The notes below the pieces were generated by a model. The model worked only from the letters and a program-made list of their open reading frames with translations, ran no database searches and was not told where the DNA came from. From positions 18,020 to 82,019 of the forward strand of contig NZ_BBWK01000062.1 in assembly GCF_001463765.1 (NCBI RefSeq): DNA of 64,000 nucleotides, given 5' to 3'. Positions 17,329-28,247 of the stretch are shown here, one piece after another. Source of the stretch: Aureimonas sp. AU4 (GTDB lineage Bacteria > Pseudomonadota > Alphaproteobacteria > Rhizobiales > Rhizobiaceae). The position numbers and the translations under genes were made by a program. The stretch's first letter is position 1, and each line of letters begins with the position of its first letter.

Positions 17329-17670
17329 TCAGACCGCGAAGGACGTGCCGCAGCCGCAGGAGGCGACGGCGTTCGGATTGCGGATCTGGAAGGACTGACC
17401 CATCAGATCGTCCACGAAGTCGATCACCGCGCCGTCCATGAAACCGAGCGATACGGGATCGATCAGGACCCGCGCGCCGGCGTGCTCGATCACGACGTCG
17501 TCGCTCTCATGCTCGTGCGTCAGATCGAACTTGTAGGAGAAGCCCGAGCAGCCCCCGCCCTCGACGGAGATGCGCAACGCATCGTCCTCTGAAGTCTTGG
17601 CAAGGATCGCGAGGATCCGGCGGGCGGCGGCGTCGGAAACGGTGACGGGGGCGGCGAGCGTCTCGCTCAT
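17329..17670 (-). CDS. erpA: Iron-sulfur cluster insertion protein ErpA (A-type carrier)
   Basis: A-type Fe-S carrier of 113 residues that hands clusters to apoproteins. The three cluster-binding cysteines are present: GGGCSGFSY (Cys41) and CGCG (Cys105, Cys107) in the C-terminal SCGCGTSF. LISDPVS-like sequence appears as VLIDPVSLGFMDGAVIDF. The start at 17670 (MSETL) gives the normal family length; the frame continues upstream to 17760 but without homology. It is divergent from dgt across about 150 bases, which should contain both promoters. Confidence 0.93.
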   Translation of the reverse strand: MSETLAAPVTVSDAAARRILAILAKTSEDDALRISVEGGGCSGFSYKFDLTHEHESDDVVIEHAGARVLIDPVSLGFMDGAVIDFVDDLMGQSFQIRNPNAVASCGCGTSFAV

Positions 17671-17817
17671 GGCGTGGGATCCGGCGGGACGAGGCCGGCC
17701 TTCTGCTTGTTGGAGGCTGCCGCCTAACGTATGGACGAGGGGGACGAGGGTCAACGTCACGGTTCGGCGATGGACCGTTTCGAACCGGCTCGCGAACCGC
17801 CGTCACCGGACACGCCC

Positions 17818-19029
17818 ATGGCCGCCTTCTCCCCGTCGTCGATCGGCTTCGGCCGTGATGGTCTCGCTTCCTTCGCGGCTCCCGCGCAGGCGAGCCGCGG
17901 CCGGTTGTTCCCGGAGCCCGACAGCCGCACGCGCACGCCCTTCCAGCGCGACCGGGACCGCATCGTCCATTCCACGGCGTTCCGGCGGCTGAAGCACAAG
18001 ACGCAGGTCTTCGTCGCCTACGAGGGCGACCACTTCCGCACGCGGCTCACCCATACGATCGAGGTCTCGCAGATCGCCCGGGCGTTTGCTCGCGCGCTGC
18101 GCCTCGACGAGGACCTGACCGAGGCGGTTGCGCTCGTCCACGATTTCGGCCACACGCCTTTCGGGCATGCCGGCGAGCGGGCGCTCAACCGGCGCATGGC
18201 GTCGTTCGGCGGCTTCGACCACAACGCTCAGTCGCTCAGGATCGTCACGGCGCTTGAGCGTCGTTACGCCGAGTTCGACGGTCTGAACCTGTGTTTCGAG
18301 ACGCTCGAAGGGCTGGTCAAGCACAACGGGCCCTTGGCCGGGCTGCATGCCGACGGCGCCGAGCCCGTGCCCCAACCGATCCTCGACTTCGACCGCCTGT
18401 TCCCGCTCGACCTCGACCGGTTCGCGAGCCTCGAGGCGCAAGCGGCCGCGATTTCTGACGATATCGCCTATAACACACATGACCTCGACGACGGCCTGCG
18501 GGCCGGACTGATCCAGCTCGACGACCTCGCCGAACTGGATCTCGCCGGCGATATCCTGCGCGAGGTGCGCGGCCGCTATCCCGATCTCGATCCCGTGCGC
18601 ACCTCGCACGAGATCATGCGCCGACACATCACGCGAATGGTCGAGGACGTGATCGACGCCACGCAGGTGCGTCTTGCCGATGACGCGGTCGGCTCGATCG
18701 AGGATGTTCGCGGCGCGCGCCGGACGCTTCTCGACTTCTCTCCGACGATGCGGGCCGCCGTCGCCCAGACGCGGCGCTTCCTCTTCGCCCGCGTCTACCG
18801 CGATCCGAGCGTGATGAGCGTCATGGATCGTGCGGAGACGGTGGTCGAGGAGCTGTTCGACGCGTTCGTGGCCGAGCCGCGCCTCATGCGCGGCGACTGG
18901 AGCGCCGAGGTGCCGCTCGAAGGCGAGCGACTGGCGCGGCGCGTCTCGGACTACCTGTCCGGCATGACCGACAGCTACGCCATGGGCGAGCACCGCCGCT
19001 TGTTTGACGCTACCCGCGAATTGGGCTAG
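17818..19029 (+). CDS. dgt: Deoxyguanosinetriphosphate triphosphohydrolase-like protein
   Basis: HD-domain dNTP triphosphohydrolase that releases tripolyphosphate from dGTP or related dNTPs; 403 residues from the ATG at 17818. The family core is [20 protein letters not shown], then [15 protein letters not shown] (metal His about 79) and the HD motif [15 protein letters not shown] (His108-Asp109). The downstream metal Asp is in [16 protein letters not shown]. Upstream in-frame ATGs at 17731 and 17770 would add residues without homology. It is followed by argS 76 bases later, as in other Rhizobiales. Confidence 0.92.
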   Translation: MAAFSPSSIGFGRDGLASFAAPAQASRGRLFPEPDSRTRTPFQRDRDRIVHSTAFRRLKHKTQVFVAYEGDHFRTRLTHTIEVSQIARAFARALRLDEDLTEAVALVHDFGHTPFGHAGERALNRRMASFGGFDHNAQSLRIVTALERRYAEFDGLNLCFETLEGLVKHNGPLAGLHADGAEPVPQPILDFDRLFPLDLDRFASLEAQAAAISDDIAYNTHDLDDGLRAGLIQLDDLAELDLAGDILREVRGRYPDLDPVRTSHEIMRRHITRMVEDVIDATQVRLADDAVGSIEDVRGARRTLLDFSPTMRAAVAQTRRFLFARVYRDPSVMSVMDRAETVVEELFDAFVAEPRLMRGDWSAEVPLEGERLARRVSDYLSGMTDSYAMGEHRRLFDATRELG

Positions 19030-19105
19030 CGCGCCGGTTTCGCTGCGCCGCCGACATGTCGTCGGCCGGTGCGCCGACACCGATCACAGAGCCGGAACGA
19101 AACCC

Positions 19106-20857
19106 ATGAACATCTTCGCCGACTTCGAGCAGCGCATCGCGCGGACCGTGCGATCGACGCTCGACGAGTTGGGCATCGGCGAAGCCGACCTGTCGCGCCT
19201 CGCGGTCGAGCCGCCGCGCGACGCCGCGCACGGAGACCTTGCGACGAACGCGGCGATGGTCCTCGCCAAGCCGCTCGGCCAGAAGCCGCGCGAGCTGGCC
19301 GAACGCTTCGCGGACGCGCTCCGGCAGGACGCCGACGTCGCCTCCGTCGAGATCGCGGGTCCCGGCTTCATCAATCTGCGCCTCATCCCGGACTTCTGGA
19401 TCCGGCACCTTCACGACATCCTGCGGCTCGGGCCGGACTATGGGCGCGGCGAGCCGACGGGACATCGCCTCAACGTCGAGTACGTCTCGGCCAATCCGAC
19501 CGGTCCGCTGCATGTCGGCCATTGCCGGGGCGCGGTGGTGGGCGACACGATCGCCAATCTCGCGGCCTTCGCGGGCGACGAGGTGACCAAGGAATACTAC
19601 ATCAACGACGCGGGCGAGCAGGTGAACGTCCTCGCGCGCTCCGCCATGCTGCGCTACCGCGAGGCGCTCGGCGAGACGATCGGCGAGATCCCGCCCGGCC
19701 TCTATCCCGGCGATTACCTGAAGACGGTCGGCGCGGCGCTTTCGATGCGCTACAAGCGGGAACTCCTCGACATGGGCGAGGAGGAGTGGCTGCCGATCGT
19801 GCGCTCCTACGCGATCGCCGCGATGATGATGACCATCCGCGATGACCTCAAGGCGCTGAGCATCCAGCAGGATGTCTTCTTCTCCGAGCGCACGCTTCAC
19901 GAGGGCGAGGCCAGCCGCATCCGCACCGCGATCACGGACCTGCGCGAGCGCGGCTTCGTCTACGAGGGACGTCTGCCGCCGCCCAAGGGGCAGCTGCCGG
20001 AGGACTGGGAGGATCGCGAGCAGACGCTCCTGCGCTCGACCGACGTCGGCGACGACGTCGACCGGCCGCTCATCAAGTCGGACGGCGCCTACACCTACTT
20101 CGCCGCTGACGTCGCCTACTTCGCCGACAAGTTCGCCCGCGGCTTCGACGAGATGGTCTACGTGCTGGGCGCCGATCACGGGGGCTATGTGAAGCGGCTC
20201 GAAGCGGTGGCGAAGGCGGTGGCCGGCGGGAAGGCGACCGTCGACGTCATCCTGTGCCAACTCGTGAAGCTGTTCCGCGACGGCGAGCCCGTGCGCATGT
20301 CGAAGCGGTCGGGCGAATTCGTCACGCTGCGCGACGTCGTGGACGAGGTCGGCCGGGACGCCGTGCGCTTCATGATGCTGTTCCGCAAGAGCGATGCGCC
20401 GCTCGACTTCGACTTCCGGAAGGTGACCGAGCAGTCCAAGGACAATCCGGTCTTCTACGTCCAGTACGCCCACGCGCGAACGGCCTCGATCATGCGGCAG
20501 GCCGAGGGCGAGGGGATCGACGTCTCGGCGGTGGCCGGTCTCGACGCGTCGGCGCTGGCGCGCCTCGGCGACGAGGGCGAGATCGCGCTGGTCCGAAAGC
20601 TCGCCGAGTTCCCGCGCCTCGTCCAGGCGGCGGCCGCCGCGCGCGAGCCGCACCGGGTGCCCTTCTATCTCTACGACCTCGCCCAAAGCTTCCACGCCCA
20701 GTACAATCGCGGCAAGGACCAGCCGGGCCTGCGCTTCGTGCGCGCGGACGACCATGACCTGACGCTCGCGCGCCTGGCGCTGGTGCGGGCGGTGGGGAAT
20801 GTGGTGGCGTCCGGTCTCGCGCTGACCGGTGTCTCGGCGCCCGACGAGATGCGCTGA
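19106..20857 (+). CDS. argS: Arginyl-tRNA synthetase
   Basis: Class I synthetase charging tRNA-Arg, 583 residues. The ArgS N-terminal additional domain (about 1-110) is followed by the HIGH-equivalent [24 protein letters not shown], the [19 protein letters not shown] stretch with AYTY, and [18 protein letters not shown] is represented by [13 protein letters not shown]. The DALR anticodon-binding C-terminus includes [16 protein letters not shown] and [13 protein letters not shown]. The ATG at 19106 matches the family start. It is probably co-transcribed with dgt. Confidence 0.97.
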   Translation: MNIFADFEQRIARTVRSTLDELGIGEADLSRLAVEPPRDAAHGDLATNAAMVLAKPLGQKPRELAERFADALRQDADVASVEIAGPGFINLRLIPDFWIRHLHDILRLGPDYGRGEPTGHRLNVEYVSANPTGPLHVGHCRGAVVGDTIANLAAFAGDEVTKEYYINDAGEQVNVLARSAMLRYREALGETIGEIPPGLYPGDYLKTVGAALSMRYKRELLDMGEEEWLPIVRSYAIAAMMMTIRDDLKALSIQQDVFFSERTLHEGEASRIRTAITDLRERGFVYEGRLPPPKGQLPEDWEDREQTLLRSTDVGDDVDRPLIKSDGAYTYFAADVAYFADKFARGFDEMVYVLGADHGGYVKRLEAVAKAVAGGKATVDVILCQLVKLFRDGEPVRMSKRSGEFVTLRDVVDEVGRDAVRFMMLFRKSDAPLDFDFRKVTEQSKDNPVFYVQYAHARTASIMRQAEGEGIDVSAVAGLDASALARLGDEGEIALVRKLAEFPRLVQAAAAAREPHRVPFYLYDLAQSFHAQYNRGKDQPGLRFVRADDHDLTLARLALVRAVGNVVASGLALTGVSAPDEMR

Positions 20858-21064
20858 GACGACGGTCTTCGGCGCGCCAACCATCCTTTGAACAACATCG
20901 GTTGCCAATCGTCGGCTCGGGGACCCGAGGGATGACGGTCGCTCGGCTCGCATCAGGACCGAGACCACGATCACGGCTCGGTGTTGCTCTATGCGCAAGG
21001 TTCGCCCCGCATAGTGTGCGTTCGGAAGGGGCGGGCCGTTCAGTCCCGCGAGGGGTCGATTGCG

Positions 21065-22531
21065 ATGAAGCCTACAAACGAGTCTTTGGGCGGCGGCGCG
21101 CCGCGAAAGGATCCGTTCGGCGACCTCGTGCGGGCGGTCGAGGGCGGTGGCGCACGGACCGTGGCCGGCGGCGAGCCGGTCTATTCCGGCTTCGAGCCCG
21201 TCGAGGTTCCACTCCAGTCCAACTGGGACAGCTTCACCTACGAGCGTGCGAGCACGCCGCGCCGCGCGCCCATGCAGGCTGCCGCCATCACGTCGGTCGG
21301 CGCTCCGGGCGTGTCGGGCGAAATGCGCCTCGACGCCGCGGACGTAGATATCCAGATCGACGAGGCCTTGCGCGGCCTCAGCAGTCCGGCGCGCCCGCGC
21401 GTCAATGCCCCAGCCGAGACGCAGTCCTTCGCGCCCGCCCGTCAGGCCGACGACCATGCCGTGCAGGGTGGTCGGACGCTCGATGACTTCGACGAACTGA
21501 TCGCCAGCGAGCTCGCGGCGATGCGCACCGCGCCCGTGCAGGACGAGGACGAGGGCTACTACGCGGATTACGAGGACGAGGATCGCTATGTGCCGCCGCG
21601 CCGGGTTGTGCGCGGACGCAGCATCGCCATGACCGTGGGCGGCGTTGCCGCCGTCGTGGTGCTGGGGGCGGTGGGTGTGCTCGCCTTGTCCGGCTCCATG
21701 CCCGTGGGCGGCGTCAACGACGGTCCGCTTCTCATCAAGGCGGACGCCGAACCCTTCAAGGTCGCTCCGGCCGATCCCGGCGGACGCTCGATCCCGAACC
21801 AGAACAAGGCCGTCTACGGAAGCGTCGCGGGCGGCCCCGTCGCCGCGCCCACCCAGCATGAACTGGTGACGGCGATCGAGGAGCCGCTCGACATCGCCGA
21901 GGACGAGCCGCCCGCCGATGCGCTTCCGGGCGTCGAAGTGGGCGAGGACGTTCCGCTTCCCGGCGACACGCCGAAGCAGGTTGCCGAGCGCACCCCGGAG
22001 AACGAGACGCTGCAACCGCGCAAGGTTCGGACCCTGACGGTCCGTCCCGACGGCACTCTCGTGGCCTCCGACGCGCCGGCCGATGCTGCTGGTGCGTCCG
22101 CGATGCTGCCGGCCTCGTCGTCGGCGCATGCGGCGGTGCTCGATCCGGTCGCCGGCATCGCGCCATCCATGCCGTTCGGCGACGATGCCGCGATGACCAC
22201 GGCCTCCACGGCTCCGGCTGCCGACGACGTCGCCTCCGCGACGCCTACGCCTGCGACCAACGGTATCGCCGATGCGCCGCGCGTCGGTGAGGGGTTCTAC
22301 GTCCAGATCTCGTCCCAGCCGAGCGAGGCGGCGGCACGCGACTCACTGTCGAGCCTGACGCGCCGCTTCGCCGGCCAGATCGGATCTCGCGGCGTCGGCA
22401 TCCGCACGGCCGAGATTCCGGGCAAGGGCACGTTTTACCGCGTCCGCGTCGCGGCCGAGACCCGCGATGAGGCTGTCCAGCTTTGCGAAACCCTGAAGTC
22501 GGCCGGCGGAAGCTGCTTCGTGACGCGTTGA
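21065..22531 (+). CDS. SPOR-domain membrane protein
   Basis: Envelope protein of 488 residues: a cytoplasmic acidic N-terminal half (about 1-180), one transmembrane segment (IAMTVGGVAAVVVLGAVGVL, about 185-205), a long periplasmic Pro/Ala/Asp-rich linker, and a C-terminal SPOR domain (about 408-488, from FYVQISSQPSEAAARDSL to GGSCFVTR). SPOR domains bind denuded peptidoglycan at division sites, so a septal role is inferred. It sits between argS and nagZ, its normal Rhizobiales position. The 207-base gap before it probably carries a promoter. Confidence 0.86.
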   Translation: MKPTNESLGGGAPRKDPFGDLVRAVEGGGARTVAGGEPVYSGFEPVEVPLQSNWDSFTYERASTPRRAPMQAAAITSVGAPGVSGEMRLDAADVDIQIDEALRGLSSPARPRVNAPAETQSFAPARQADDHAVQGGRTLDDFDELIASELAAMRTAPVQDEDEGYYADYEDEDRYVPPRRVVRGRSIAMTVGGVAAVVVLGAVGVLALSGSMPVGGVNDGPLLIKADAEPFKVAPADPGGRSIPNQNKAVYGSVAGGPVAAPTQHELVTAIEEPLDIAEDEPPADALPGVEVGEDVPLPGDTPKQVAERTPENETLQPRKVRTLTVRPDGTLVASDAPADAAGASAMLPASSSAHAAVLDPVAGIAPSMPFGDDAAMTTASTAPAADDVASATPTPATNGIADAPRVGEGFYVQISSQPSEAAARDSLSSLTRRFAGQIGSRGVGIRTAEIPGKGTFYRVRVAAETRDEAVQLCETLKSAGGSCFVTR

Positions 22532-22620
22532 CGGTCGGCGCGGCCGCCGCACTCACTCGCGCGGGACTGGCCGGGCTACCGCTTCCCGACCCCTCGGATG
22601 CCCTTTCCCGAAAGCCGATC

Positions 22621-23649
22621 ATGTCATCTTCGAAAAGCTGGATCGCCGGTTGCAGCGGGTGGTCGCTGACGTCCGACGAGCGCGCGTTCTTTCGCGACGA
22701 GCGCCCGTGGGGCTTCATCCTCTTCGGCCGCAACATCGGCGAGGCGGAGCAGGTCCGCGAACTCGTGGCGGAGCTCAAGGAGATCGGGGGTCGCGAGACC
22801 GTCCCGGTGCTGGTCGACCAGGAGGGTGGGCGCGTCCAGCGCCTGCGTCCGCCGCTCAGCCCGCGCATGCCGCCCTCGGCCGAGATCGGCCGCGTCTACG
22901 CCGCCTCGCGCGAGGACGGTCTGCGTGCGGCCTGGCTTCAGGGACGACTCCTCGCCGTCGACCTCCTGGACGGCTACGGGATCAACGTCGACTGCATTCC
23001 CTGCCTCGATGTTCTCCAGCCGGGGGCCCATTCTGTGATCGGCGACCGATCCTACGCGCATGACGGCGCGAGCGTCGCCGCGCTCGGCGGCGCGGCGGCC
23101 GAGGGGCTTTCGGCCGGCGGCATGCTGCCGGTGATGAAACACCTGCCCGGTCACGGTCGCAGCGAGGTCGACAGTCATCTCGAGCTGCCTCGCGTCACGG
23201 CGTCGGTCGAGGCCTTGCGCCACGACGATTTCGTTCCGTTCCAGGCTCGTCGCACGCTGCCCGCGGGCATGACGGCTCATCTTCTCTTCGAGGCGATCGA
23301 CCCCGAACGTCCCGCGACGCTCTCGCCAAAGATCATCAGTGAGGTGATCCGGGGCGAGCTCGGCTTCGATGGGCTCCTCATGACCGACGACATGTCGATG
23401 AAGGCGCTTCAAGGCGAGATCGGCGAACTCGCCGGTCGGGCGATCGCAGCCGGCTGCGATCTCGCCCTTCACTGCAACGGGGACATGGCGGAGATGCGGT
23501 CGGTCGCGGCGGCCGTTCCCGAGCTTTCCGGTCGCAGCCTCGAGCGCGCCGAGCGCGCGTTGGACATCGTGCGGGCGGGCCCGACATCGCGAGGCGATGC
23601 CGCCGCATGGCGGGCGGAGTTCGAGGCGCTGTTCGGTCGCGTATCCTGA
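22621..23649 (+). CDS. nagZ: Beta-N-acetylhexosaminidase NagZ
   Basis: Cytoplasmic glycoside hydrolase family 3 enzyme that removes N-acetylglucosamine from anhydromuropeptides in cell-wall recycling; 342 residues. Diagnostic segments are WGFILFGRNI, PVLVDQEGGRVQRL, the catalytic-loop motif KHLPGHGRSEVDSH and the nucleophile region LLMTDDMSMKAL. The ATG at 22621 was chosen because conserved sequence starts immediately after it; the frame is open into the preceding SPOR gene. In many Rhizobiales scpA and scpB follow nagZ; here the next gene is tatA. Confidence 0.94.
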   Translation: MSSSKSWIAGCSGWSLTSDERAFFRDERPWGFILFGRNIGEAEQVRELVAELKEIGGRETVPVLVDQEGGRVQRLRPPLSPRMPPSAEIGRVYAASREDGLRAAWLQGRLLAVDLLDGYGINVDCIPCLDVLQPGAHSVIGDRSYAHDGASVAALGGAAAEGLSAGGMLPVMKHLPGHGRSEVDSHLELPRVTASVEALRHDDFVPFQARRTLPAGMTAHLLFEAIDPERPATLSPKIISEVIRGELGFDGLLMTDDMSMKALQGEIGELAGRAIAAGCDLALHCNGDMAEMRSVAAAVPELSGRSLERAERALDIVRAGPTSRGDAAAWRAEFEALFGRVS

Positions 23650-23931
23650 CGAGCTTCCCCGCGCGCTCGCCGAGGTTCGCGGCACGCGACGGGAACGGCG
23701 CTCCGTCGCAGACTCGCCATGATCGCGCCCTAGCGTCGCTGACGCCGCTTGTTCAGGCCACCCCTTCGCTTGTTCGCACCAAGGCGCAACGAAAAGGTGA
23801 CCGCGAGCCTGCGGCACCGGGTCGTGGACGCGTCGCTGTCCGTTGATCCTTCGAATGTTTTCGTGTTTGAAGGCACGAACGACAGGTTTTCTGACCCGCG
23901 ACTCGCATGCGGGACGCAACGGAGGCATGAG

Positions 23932-24162
23932 ATGGGTAGCTTCAGCATCTGGCACTGGCTCATCGTTCTGGCTGTCGTGCTGCTGCTGTTCGGTCGCGGC
24001 AAGATCCCGGAACTGATGGGCGACGTCGCCAAGGGCATCAAGAACTTCAAGAAGGGCATGGCCGACGACGAGACGACGGCCGCTCAGGAGCGTCGCGCCC
24101 TCGAGACCGGCAAGTCCGATCCGCTGGCGCACGACGTGACCGTCGAGAAGACCCGGATCTGA
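23932..24162 (+). CDS. tatA: Twin-arginine translocase subunit TatA
   Basis: Pore-forming Tat component of 76 residues. A single N-terminal transmembrane helix ([16 protein letters not shown]) is followed by the [20 protein letters not shown] amphipathic helix and KKGMADDE, then a short charged tail. A strong ribosome-binding site GGAGG (23921-23925) precedes the ATG. It leads tatB and tatC in the same order as other Rhizobiales. The window also contains a probable Tat substrate, the molybdopterin lipoprotein near 5 kb. Confidence 0.96.
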   Translation: MGSFSIWHWLIVLAVVLLLFGRGKIPELMGDVAKGIKNFKKGMADDETTAAQERRALETGKSDPLAHDVTVEKTRI

Positions 24163-24211
24163 TCGATCCGCTGACGCCGTTGGACGTCGGAGCCGGCTGG
24201 AGGCGTCGCAT

Positions 24212-24676
24212 ATGTTCGATATCGGTGGGCTCGAGCTCCTCGTCATCGCCGTCGTGATGATCGTCGTGGTGGGTCCCAAGGACCTGCCGCGCATGTTGCG
24301 CACCTTCGGTCGCGTGACGGGGCAGATGCGCCGCATGGCCGGCGACTTTCGCCGCCAGTTCGACGACGCGCTGCGCGAGGCCGAGATGGAAGAGTTGCGC
24401 AACACGGTCAACGACGTGAAGTCGCTCGACCCGCGCGAGGATATCCGCAAGGCGATGAACCCGATCCGCTCCGTGGGCGACGAGATCCGGTCCTCGCTGA
24501 AGGCCGCCGCGACGGCGCCCGAGCCGACCGTGGCTCGTCCCGACGCGCCGGCCGCGCCGATGCCGGACCCGGAGCCGGCGGAGCCCGCGCCGGCCGCCAA
24601 ACCCATCCACATGAACGGCAGCGGCCACCCGCTGCCGGCCGACGGGCCGCAGGACGGCGGCAGGAGCAGCACGTGA
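24212..24676 (+). CDS. tatB: Sec-independent translocase subunit TatB
   Basis: Tat receptor component of 154 residues. It starts MFDIGGLELLVIAVVMIVVVGPKDLPRMLR when read in short pieces, that is, a TatB-type transmembrane helix followed by the GPKDLP hinge. A long amphipathic helix (FRRQFDDALREAEMEELR) and a Pro/Ala-rich tail rich in PEPA-like repeats follow. The last codons overlap the tatC start by four bases (GTGA), giving translational coupling. Confidence 0.95.
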   Translation: MFDIGGLELLVIAVVMIVVVGPKDLPRMLRTFGRVTGQMRRMAGDFRRQFDDALREAEMEELRNTVNDVKSLDPREDIRKAMNPIRSVGDEIRSSLKAAATAPEPTVARPDAPAAPMPDPEPAEPAPAAKPIHMNGSGHPLPADGPQDGGRSST

Positions 24677-25485
24677 GCCGGTCCGAGTCCGAGATCGAAG
24701 CCTCTTCGGCGCCGCTGATCGAGCACCTGATCGAGCTTCGGCGTCGACTGATCTGGTCGATCCTCGGCTTCTTCGGCATGTTCCTGATCTGCTTCTTCTT
24801 CGCCAAGCAGATCTTCAACCTTCTGATCGTGCCCTACCAGATTGCGTCGTCCTGGGCCGGGCTCGACCCGGCCAGCGTCGAGCTGATCTACACCGCGCCT
24901 CAGGAGTACTTCTTCACGCAGGTGAAGGTCGCAGCGTTCGGCGGCTTCTTCCTCGCGTTCCCGGTGATCGCGATCCAGGTCTACAAGTTCGTGGCGCCGG
25001 GGCTTTATCGCGACGAGCGCGAGGCCTTCCTGCCGTTCCTGATCGCGACGCCGCTCCTGTTCATCCTCGGCGCGCTGCTTGTCTACTACTTCTTCACCCC
25101 CATGGTGATGTGGTTCTTCCTGTCGATGCAGCAGCCGGGCGAGGGGACCGACGCCGCGATCCTGCTTCTGCCGCGCGTGTCGGAATACCTGTCGCTGATC
25201 ATGACGCTGATCGTGTCGTTCGGCCTCGTGTTCCAGTTGCCGGTCATCTGCTCGCTGCTGGTTCGCACAGGCATCATCACCGCGAAGTCGCTGGCCGAGA
25301 AGCGCAAGTGGGCGATCGTCCTGTCGTTCATCGTGGCGGCCGTCCTCACGCCCCCCGATCCGCTGTCCCAGATCGGTCTTGCGATCCCGGCCATCCTTCT
25401 CTACGAGATCTCGATCATCGTGGCCCGGATCATCGAGAAGAAGCGGGCCGAGCGGCTGGCGCAGACCGAGGCGAGCGCCGAGTAG
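24673..25485 (+). CDS. tatC: Sec-independent translocase subunit TatC
   Basis: Polytopic core of the Tat translocase that binds the twin-arginine signal; 270 residues. Visible family features are [20 protein letters not shown] at the N-terminus, the [19 protein letters not shown] stretch with FLAFPVI, and [40 protein letters not shown] and EISI near the C-terminus. Six hydrophobic segments can be counted. The start is GTG at 24673, inside the end of tatB. serS follows after 43 bases. Confidence 0.96.
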   Translation: MSRSESEIEASSAPLIEHLIELRRRLIWSILGFFGMFLICFFFAKQIFNLLIVPYQIASSWAGLDPASVELIYTAPQEYFFTQVKVAAFGGFFLAFPVIAIQVYKFVAPGLYRDEREAFLPFLIATPLLFILGALLVYYFFTPMVMWFFLSMQQPGEGTDAAILLLPRVSEYLSLIMTLIVSFGLVFQLPVICSLLVRTGIITAKSLAEKRKWAIVLSFIVAAVLTPPDPLSQIGLAIPAILLYEISIIVARIIEKKRAERLAQTEASAE

Positions 25486-25528
25486 AGGTGCCGCCTCCCC
25501 ATGGCCGCCGGATGCGGACTGGGGAAGA

Positions 25529-26806
25529 ATGCTCGATCTCAAATGGATACGCGAGAACGCTCAACGCTTCGACGAGGCGATGGGTCAGCGCAACTCGGCC
25601 GTGCGCGCCGAGGGCCTTCTGCGACTCGACGAGGAGCGTCGTTCCCACCTGAAGACGCTTCAGGACCTCCAGAGCCAGCGTAACGACGCCTCGAAGGAGA
25701 TCGGTCGCGCGAAGGCATCCGGCGACGCGGCGAAGGCCGACGAGGTGATGGCTCGGGTCGCGGACCTCAAGTCCCGCATCCAGGAGGGCGAGGCTCGCGA
25801 GCGCGACCTCGACCAGCAGATCGCGACCTTCCTTGCCGCCGTTCCGAACGTTCCGCTCGACGAGGTGCCGGTCGGCGCCGACGAGAGCGACAATGTCGAG
25901 GTGCGCCGGGTCGGCACGAAGCCGAGCTTCGACTTCAAGCCGCGCGAGCATTTCGAGATCGGCGAGGCGCTGGGCCTCATGGACTTCGACCGCGCGGCCA
26001 AGATCGCCGGCTCGCGCTTCACCGTGCTGCGCGGTGGGCTGGCGCGCCTCGAGCGCGCGCTCGGACAGTTCATGATCGACATTCACACGCGGGAGTTCGG
26101 ATACGAGGAAGTCTCGCCCCCGTTGCTCGTGCGCGAGGAGGCCGCGTTCGGCACGGGCAACCTGCCGAAGTTCGCCGAAGACCTGTTCCAGACGACCGAC
26201 GGGCGCTGGCTGATACCGACCGCCGAGATCTCGCTCACCAATCTCGTGCGCGAGGAGATCACGGAAGAGGCGAAGCTGCCGTTGCGCTTCACAGCCCTCA
26301 CGCCCTCGTTCCGCTCCGAGGCCGGTTCGGCCGGCCGCGACACGCGCGGCATGTTGCGCCAGCACCAGTTCTATAAGGCCGAACTGGTTTCCGTGACGAC
26401 GCCCGAGACCGCGCTGGAGGAGCATGAGCGCATGACGCGCGCGGCCGAGACCGTGCTCGAGCGTCTCGGCCTCCATTTCCGCACGGTGGTCCTGTGCACC
26501 GGCGACATGGGGTTTGCCTCGCGCAAGACCTTTGACATCGAGGTCTGGCTGCCGGGGCAGGACACGTTCCGCGAGATCTCGTCCTGCTCGGTCTGCGGCG
26601 ACTTCCAGGCCCGTCGGATGAACGCGCGCTACCGTCCCGCCGGCGAAAAGCAGGCCCCCCGCTTCGTCCATACGCTGAACGGATCGGGCACCGCCGTCGG
26701 GCGCGCCCTGATCGCGGTCATCGAGAACTACCAGAACGCTGACGGCACGGTGCGCGTACCGGAGGCCCTGCGACCCTACATGAACGGGCTGGAGAGGATC
26801 GGCTGA
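25529..26806 (+). CDS. serS: Seryl-tRNA synthetase
   Basis: Class II synthetase of 425 residues. The N-terminal long coiled-coil arm (about 30-105, with [20 protein letters not shown]) binds the tRNA variable arm. Motif 2 is [20 protein letters not shown] and motif 3 is [20 protein letters not shown]. The serine-binding TAEISLTN and [20 protein letters not shown] are present. The start ATG at 25529 is the normal family N-terminus ([17 protein letters not shown]). Its stop overlaps the surE start by one base (TGATG), so the two are coupled. Confidence 0.97.
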   Translation: MLDLKWIRENAQRFDEAMGQRNSAVRAEGLLRLDEERRSHLKTLQDLQSQRNDASKEIGRAKASGDAAKADEVMARVADLKSRIQEGEARERDLDQQIATFLAAVPNVPLDEVPVGADESDNVEVRRVGTKPSFDFKPREHFEIGEALGLMDFDRAAKIAGSRFTVLRGGLARLERALGQFMIDIHTREFGYEEVSPPLLVREEAAFGTGNLPKFAEDLFQTTDGRWLIPTAEISLTNLVREEITEEAKLPLRFTALTPSFRSEAGSAGRDTRGMLRQHQFYKAELVSVTTPETALEEHERMTRAAETVLERLGLHFRTVVLCTGDMGFASRKTFDIEVWLPGQDTFREISSCSVCGDFQARRMNARYRPAGEKQAPRFVHTLNGSGTAVGRALIAVIENYQNADGTVRVPEALRPYMNGLERIG

Positions 26807-27561
26807 TGCGCATCCTCGTCACCAACGACGACGGCATCCATGCCCACGGCCTCAGGGTCCTGGAGCGCATCGCCGGCGAATTGTCCGACGAGGTCTGGAC
26901 CGTCGCGCCCGAGACGGACCAGAGCGGCCTCGCGCATTCGCTGACGCTTTCCTCGCCGCTGCGCGTGCGCCAGGAGAACGAGCGCCGCTTCGCTGTGACG
27001 GGCACACCGACCGACTGCGTCATCATGGCGGTCAAGCGCCTGATGCCCGAGCCTCCGGACCTCGTGCTGTCGGGCGTGAACGCGGGACAGAACATCTGCG
27101 ACGACGTCACCTATTCCGGCACCGTCGCGGGAGCGATCGAGGGCACGATGCTCGGACTGCGCTCGATCGCCCTCAGTCAGGCTTTCCGGCCCGACCGTGA
27201 CCGCAAGGCGACCTGGATGGTGGCGGAGCGCCATGGAGCGAGAACCGTTCGCCGTCTCCTCGAAACCAACCTTCCGCGTGGCTCGCTCCTCAACGTGAAC
27301 TTCCCGGCGGTGGAGCCGGACGAGGTGACGGGCATCGAGGTCACCCGCCAGGGCAAGCTCGACTACGCGCTCGGTATCGAGGAGCGACGGGACGGGCGCG
27401 GCTTCCCCTACTACTGGCTGAAGTTCGGCCGGCAGGCCGGCGAGCGCATGGACGGCTCCGACATGGAGGCGCTTCGTGCCGGCGCGATCTCGGTGACGCC
27501 GCTTCAGCTCGACCTGACCCACCACGAGCTTCTGCAGTCGCTGCGCGACGCGCTTCGCTAG
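26806..27561 (+). CDS. surE: 5'/3'-nucleotidase SurE
   Basis: Metal-dependent nucleoside monophosphatase of 251 residues. The signature [11 protein letters not shown] (metal Asp pair) is followed by [15 protein letters not shown] (metal Ser), [12 protein letters not shown] and the [20 protein letters not shown] stretch (metal Asn). The gene is translationally coupled to serS and followed 9 bases later by pcm. The surE-pcm-nlpD order is the same as in gammaproteobacteria. Confidence 0.96.
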   Translation: MRILVTNDDGIHAHGLRVLERIAGELSDEVWTVAPETDQSGLAHSLTLSSPLRVRQENERRFAVTGTPTDCVIMAVKRLMPEPPDLVLSGVNAGQNICDDVTYSGTVAGAIEGTMLGLRSIALSQAFRPDRDRKATWMVAERHGARTVRRLLETNLPRGSLLNVNFPAVEPDEVTGIEVTRQGKLDYALGIEERRDGRGFPYYWLKFGRQAGERMDGSDMEALRAGAISVTPLQLDLTHHELLQSLRDALR

Positions 27562-27570
27562 GCGCCGCTC

Positions 27571-28221
27571 ATGCCGAACACACAGGGCGATCGCGAGCGT
27601 CTGGCTTCCTTTCTGATGACGCTGCGCTCCGTCGACGGCGTCGCGGGACGGCTGATGGCGGCGGTGGAGGCCATTCCGCGTCGGCGATTCATACCCGACG
27701 AGATCGCCGATCCCTACGCGGATCATGCGGTTCCGATCGGCTGCGGACAGACCATGCCGAGCGCCCGCCACGCCATCCGTCTGGTCGCGGCGCTCAAGGT
27801 GCAGCCGGAAAGCCGTATCCTCGAGATCGGCACCGGCAGCGGCTACGTGACCGCGCTTCTGGCGCGACTCGGCCTGCATGTCACGACGCTGGAGCGCTAC
27901 AAGTCGCTGATCGCCGCCGCCTCCGACCGTCTCAAGGCGGCCTCGCTGACCAACACGACCTTCGTGCAGGAGGACGGCCGCAGCGGCTACGCCGAGATGG
28001 GGCCGTTCGATCGCATCGTCGTCCACGGCTCTTTCGAGGCGGTGCCGCGCGTCCTTCTGGACCAGCTCGCCTCGCACGGCATCCTGATCGCCGCCGTTGG
28101 CCACCCCGAGGGCGAGCAGCGCATCACGCGGTTCCAGAAGTTCGGATCGCGCTTCGAGGAGGACGCGATCTTCCCGGCGCGTCTCCAGCCCCTCGAGAGC
28201 GGCATCGCGAGCTTTCTTTAA
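27571..28221 (+). CDS. pcm: Protein-L-isoaspartate O-methyltransferase
   Basis: Repairs isoaspartyl residues with S-adenosylmethionine; 216 residues. Motifs are PRRRFIPDEIADPYADHAVP, GCGQTMPSARHAIRLV (the Ser/Gly-rich substrate loop, with Met-Pro-Ser for the usual Ile-Ser), LEIGTGSGYVTALLARLG (SAM site), then TLERY and FDRIVVHGSF. In contrast to the copy beside tolC, this one is embedded in the surE-pcm-nlpD group, so it is the better candidate for the authentic repair enzyme. Confidence 0.93.
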   Translation: MPNTQGDRERLASFLMTLRSVDGVAGRLMAAVEAIPRRRFIPDEIADPYADHAVPIGCGQTMPSARHAIRLVAALKVQPESRILEIGTGSGYVTALLARLGLHVTTLERYKSLIAAASDRLKAASLTNTTFVQEDGRSGYAEMGPFDRIVVHGSFEAVPRVLLDQLASHGILIAAVGHPEGEQRITRFQKFGSRFEEDAIFPARLQPLESGIASFL

Positions 28222-28247
28222 GGTCCTGCCACCAAAGCCAGGCTCGC

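Noticed and set aside
19010..22129. A 1039-codon open frame on the minus strand
   Set aside because: It is antisense to argS and the SPOR gene, both clearly real, and its translation is His/Arg-rich with no family features; a high-GC codon-bias artefact.
22624..25542. A 972-codon open frame on the minus strand
   Set aside because: It is antisense to nagZ and tatABC, with shadow-frame composition.
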